In this document: positions 61,549 through 64,000 of the stretch, one piece after another
How the letters are laid out: every line of letters begins with the position of its first letter
Position numbering within the stretch: the first letter of the stretch is position 1
Source of the DNA: Nostoc sp. CHAB 5844
GTDB lineage: Bacteria; Cyanobacteriota; Cyanobacteriia; Cyanobacteriales; Nostocaceae
Reading direction: 5' to 3'
NCBI RefSeq assembly: GCF_020829595.1
Contig: NZ_JAIVFW010000027.1
Span: forward strand, 1-64,000
Length of the DNA stretch: 64,000 bases
Position numbers and translations under genes: made by a program
The notes under the pieces: model-generated
The model's database searches: none
What the model was told of the DNA's origin: nothing
Seen by the model: only the letters and a program-made list of their open reading frames with translations

Positions 61549-62343
61549 ATGCAGCAAGTTATTAAGAACATATTCAACTTAAAATTGAATTGCAGAGAAT
61601 GTCAAGAGAAAGATATTTTAAAAGGTTTGGATGTAAGTCTTATTGCTATTGCTAGTCTTAGCTTGTTATTATTTTTCATGCCAGTTGCGATCGCCGCTTT
61701 TAAACCAACTAATCGTCAACCTGCAAGTGACTATAGCAGAAGCGCAGGAAAGCGGGGATGTCCAAATCAATCAAGCCAGGGAATACCTCTAACATTACTT
61801 GCACCGCAAACATACGTTGGGTATACTACTTCTTTACGTCCTACTTTTGTCGGTTTTATATCTAATCCTCAAAAAGTAGAGTTGAGAATTTTTGAATTTA
61901 GTTCAGACAACAAAGTAACCCAAATAGGCAATACAATTACAAAAGAGGTCAAATCAGGTATTTTTAAAATACCTCTTCCTGAAGAAAATCCTGATTTAAT
62001 TGTAGGTAAAAAATATCTTTGGCTGTTAGCTATTGATTGTTCTGGAAGTAAAATATTCGAAGCTGCTGAATTTGTTGTCACTGAAATATCATCGACACTC
62101 AAAAGTAAATTATTGCGGACTAATGATAGTTCACAAAAAGTCGATATTTATGCTGAAGAAAGTTTATGGTATGAAGCCTTAACTGAAGCTTTGAAGTTAA
62201 CAAATCCTGGTAAATTAGGAAAAATAGGTGCAACTTTAGTTAAAGATTTGGCGGAATATGAATCACCAAGACCTCAAGACAAAGAAGACGCAGTTAAAAA
62301 AAGAGTTCAAAACTTACAAGCGATCGCAATTCAAGACCAGTAA
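61549..62343 (+). CDS. DUF928-domain protein
   Basis: This 264-residue protein has a hydrophobic N-terminal segment (about 32-54) followed by RGCPNQSSQGIPLTLLAPQTYVGYTTSLRPTFVGFI in outline and a C-terminal helical ESLWYEALTEALKL, matching the DUF928 family found almost only in cyanobacteria. Such genes commonly accompany CHASE2 and CHAT genes, as here. The protein probably has an exported or membrane-anchored beta-rich domain. Its role is unknown. It is very likely co-transcribed with the kinase. Confidence 0.85.
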   Translation: MQQVIKNIFNLKLNCRECQEKDILKGLDVSLIAIASLSLLLFFMPVAIAAFKPTNRQPASDYSRSAGKRGCPNQSSQGIPLTLLAPQTYVGYTTSLRPTFVGFISNPQKVELRIFEFSSDNKVTQIGNTITKEVKSGIFKIPLPEENPDLIVGKKYLWLLAIDCSGSKIFEAAEFVVTEISSTLKSKLLRTNDSSQKVDIYAEESLWYEALTEALKLTNPGKLGKIGATLVKDLAEYESPRPQDKEDAVKKRVQNLQAIAIQDQ

Positions 62344-62382
62344 TTTTTCTAACCTATTTAATAGGTGAATTAGCAACAAAAC

Positions 62383-64000
62383 CTACAACCAATTTCCAAT
62401 TAAAATAAACGCTGACCAATAGTAAGGATGATCATATCTATCATCAATTTCTGGTGTTTGCTTGGCGTTAATTAATGCTACCTGCGCTGCTTGTAATGCT
62501 TGTGCTTTACTCATTCCAGAATTACGCAATTTATCATAAAATTCAGCAATTAAGTAAGCTGTAGATTCATCATCTACAGGCCATAATGAAGCTAAAGCAC
62601 TTTTTGTACCTGCTTGCAATGCGACACCTGCTAAACCTAATGTCGCACGATCGTTACCTGTAGCAGTTTCACAAGCTGTTAAGGTTAATAATTCTACAGA
62701 GTTAGAAACATTACCAGATTGACGAAGGATCATTTCTAGTTGATTAATCGTTAGTTTTTGATTATTACCTGCAACTAAAAATGTATCTTCCGGGATAATA
62801 CCAAACTGTGCATGAGTCAAGATATGAATAATTGGATAAGCTTTATTTTGAATTTCTTTTTGAAAGTTTTCTGGTAAAAACTGTTCGTTCTCTAATTTTT
62901 TACTTTTGGGAAATGTTTTATTAATTGCTTCTAGTTCTAAAGATAAATACTCTAGTTTGTTAAAATTTACCTCGTCAATTTGACTGTCTTGAGTTAAAGC
63001 TAAAACTAAAGCGCGATCGCCTAAACTATTACCTTTTTTTAAATCAGTTAACTGTAAACTAGAAGTCGTAGAAACAGCATATTTTTGAATTAAATATTTA
63101 CTATCTTTTTTATCATAAAGAGTTGCCATTGGAATATCACGCAAAAATCCATCTTGGACAAACACCAAAGTTTTAACTTTTTGGGTTTCTAAATATTTTT
63201 CAAGCGGACGAATAATTAAATTATAGAGCTTTTCGGCATCAGATGTATTATAATTTATAGCCTGTTGTTCCAATAATCCATCGCGGAATCCAGCAATTTT
63301 ATCTTGAAAAGTTTCTCGACTTTCTTCTATCCAATGTAGATGTTCTTCTTGATTAGGTAAACTGAGTAAAATTCCTGTTTTATCTTGAAGAATAATTGAA
63401 CTAATTACAGCAGTCTCTTTTTCTAATGCTTGATTTGCAGTGTTATTGTTAAAAGCTTGTAAAATACAATCGTTACCAAAGTAATTTTGAATTTCTGCTA
63501 AACGTAGAGAGTTGATAGTAACTAACGCACTACTTAATTGCTGGTTACGACTTTTATTATTTTTTGTGTTAGATACAGCTAAATCTAATTGAATCTGTGC
63601 TAACTCACGATAAACAGGTTCAACAATATCACGGAAATCAAATTGAAAGTCGCGGTTAGTAAGTAAAATATTGTTGCGTAATTCTTCTAGAGTATTGTAT
63701 GCTCTTTGATAAGAAATTAATGCCTCATTAACTTTGCCCTGTTTGCTAAAAATTCTACCTGCTTGCCATTCCCATAAATACAAACTGTCTTTTGCTTGCA
63801 AATTTTGATCAGCTAACCAAATCGCTTGATTAGTTAATTCTAAAGCTAATGGATAATCTTTTTGACTTTGGCACTCATAAAAATGTCCAAACATACCCAA
63901 AGCATAGGATTCAGCACGAAAATTTTGCAAAGTTTTGGCAACTTTTATAGCTTGGTAGAATAGTTGCTTTACTTCTATTTCTGGTAGTCTGCGAGTTTTG
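62383..64000 (-). CDS. TPR-CHAT protease (5' end beyond the window)
   Basis: The frame is open through the window end, so the 538 residues seen are a C-terminal part. The beginning contains TPR-like helices (LALELTNQAIWLADQNLQ, NEALISYQRAYNTLEEL). The C-terminal CHAT domain carries the caspase-like dyad: His in IIHILTHAQFG and Cys in LLTLTACETATG, then LGLAGVALQAGTKSALASLWPVDDESTA and the closing YWSAFILIGNWL. CHAT proteases include separase-like and CRISPR/gasdermin-linked enzymes; this TPR-type is common in cyanobacteria with an unknown substrate. It converges on the DUF928 gene. Confidence 0.9.
   Translation of the reverse strand, partial: KTRRLPEIEVKQLFYQAIKVAKTLQNFRAESYALGMFGHFYECQSQKDYPLALELTNQAIWLADQNLQAKDSLYLWEWQAGRIFSKQGKVNEALISYQRAYNTLEELRNNILLTNRDFQFDFRDIVEPVYRELAQIQLDLAVSNTKNNKSRNQQLSSALVTINSLRLAEIQNYFGNDCILQAFNNNTANQALEKETAVISSIILQDKTGILLSLPNQEEHLHWIEESRETFQDKIAGFRDGLLEQQAINYNTSDAEKLYNLIIRPLEKYLETQKVKTLVFVQDGFLRDIPMATLYDKKDSKYLIQKYAVSTTSSLQLTDLKKGNSLGDRALVLALTQDSQIDEVNFNKLEYLSLELEAINKTFPKSKKLENEQFLPENFQKEIQNKAYPIIHILTHAQFGIIPEDTFLVAGNNQKLTINQLEMILRQSGNVSNSVELLTLTACETATGNDRATLGLAGVALQAGTKSALASLWPVDDESTAYLIAEFYDKLRNSGMSKAQALQAAQVALINAKQTPEIDDRYDHPYYWSAFILIGNWL

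Noticed and set aside
1-64000. CRISPR arrays, tRNA or rRNA genes
   Set aside because: I found no repeat-spacer pattern and no tRNA cloverleaf or rRNA segment. The short phased repeats near the BRO gene have gaps of only 3-5 bases between octamers, far too short for spacers.

Overview
The window comes from a filamentous, probably heterocyst-forming cyanobacterium of the Nostoc/Anabaena type. The evidence is a Mg-chelatase ChlD subunit, an adjacent flv3-flv1 flavodiiron pair, a DUF3285 mini-protein, a PEP-CTERM protein, DUF928 and CHAT proteins, very frequent HIP1 octamers (GCGATCGC), heptameric GAAGTNT tandem repeats between genes, and many palindromic mini-elements. Coding density is moderate, genes lie on both strands, and several loci carry fresh disabling mutations.

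Layout. 1-1.6 kb: an accessory patch with a BRO-N protein and a small DNA-binding-like protein, each next to its own phased short repeats. 1.6-9.3 kb: housekeeping genes (pheT; ybeY-dgkA-frameshifted trpG/pabA-MBL hydrolase) with secreted or small proteins. 9.5-12 kb: prfB with the classic programmed +1 frameshift, followed by a second RF2-like gene. That second gene keeps the frameshift site but has lost the SPF and GGQ motifs and has an extra in-frame UGA. 12-19 kb: BI-1 protein, a SigF-like sigma factor, chlD, an NAD(P)-binding protein and several mobile mini-elements. 19.8-23.9 kb: a WD40 protein, a double-glycine-leader mini-protein, and a segment between two 80-bp repeat copies holding a truncated GNAT and a pentapeptide-repeat protein. 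23.9-29.4 kb: flv1, flv3, argG. 29.5-36.4 kb: a CHAT pseudogene, a GldA/F/G-like ABC operon with DUF4340, purU, and a VapBC-type pair in which both genes carry an in-frame TGA. 36.7-40 kb: DUF5331, a 2Fe-2S protein, cysK, Uma2. 40.4-48 kb: two dynamin-like GTPases, the second fused to a DnaJ domain, then a VIT-VWA protein. 48.2-54.2 kb: defence-like and addiction genes (orphan DNA methyltransferase, HTH, two toxin-antitoxin pairs, a C-terminally short STAND NTPase, three tandem Uma2 genes). 54.2-64 kb: peroxiredoxin, a lipoprotein joining a substrate-binding and a VWA domain with two partner genes, then response regulator, CHASE2 histidine kinase, DUF928 and a CHAT-TPR protein that runs off the window.

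Recurring theme. Four copies of one mini-transposon family (GAG-ended, 18-bp inverted ends, TWA target duplications, different cores) lie at 13.0, 25.8, 32.1 and 36.5 kb. Strongest candidates for unusual biology: the GGQ-less RF2 paralogue, the dynamin/dynamin-J cassette, the toxin-antitoxin pair with paired UGA codons, and the SBP-VWA and CHASE2/DUF928/CHAT clusters. All functional statements rest on motif reading; no database search was run.
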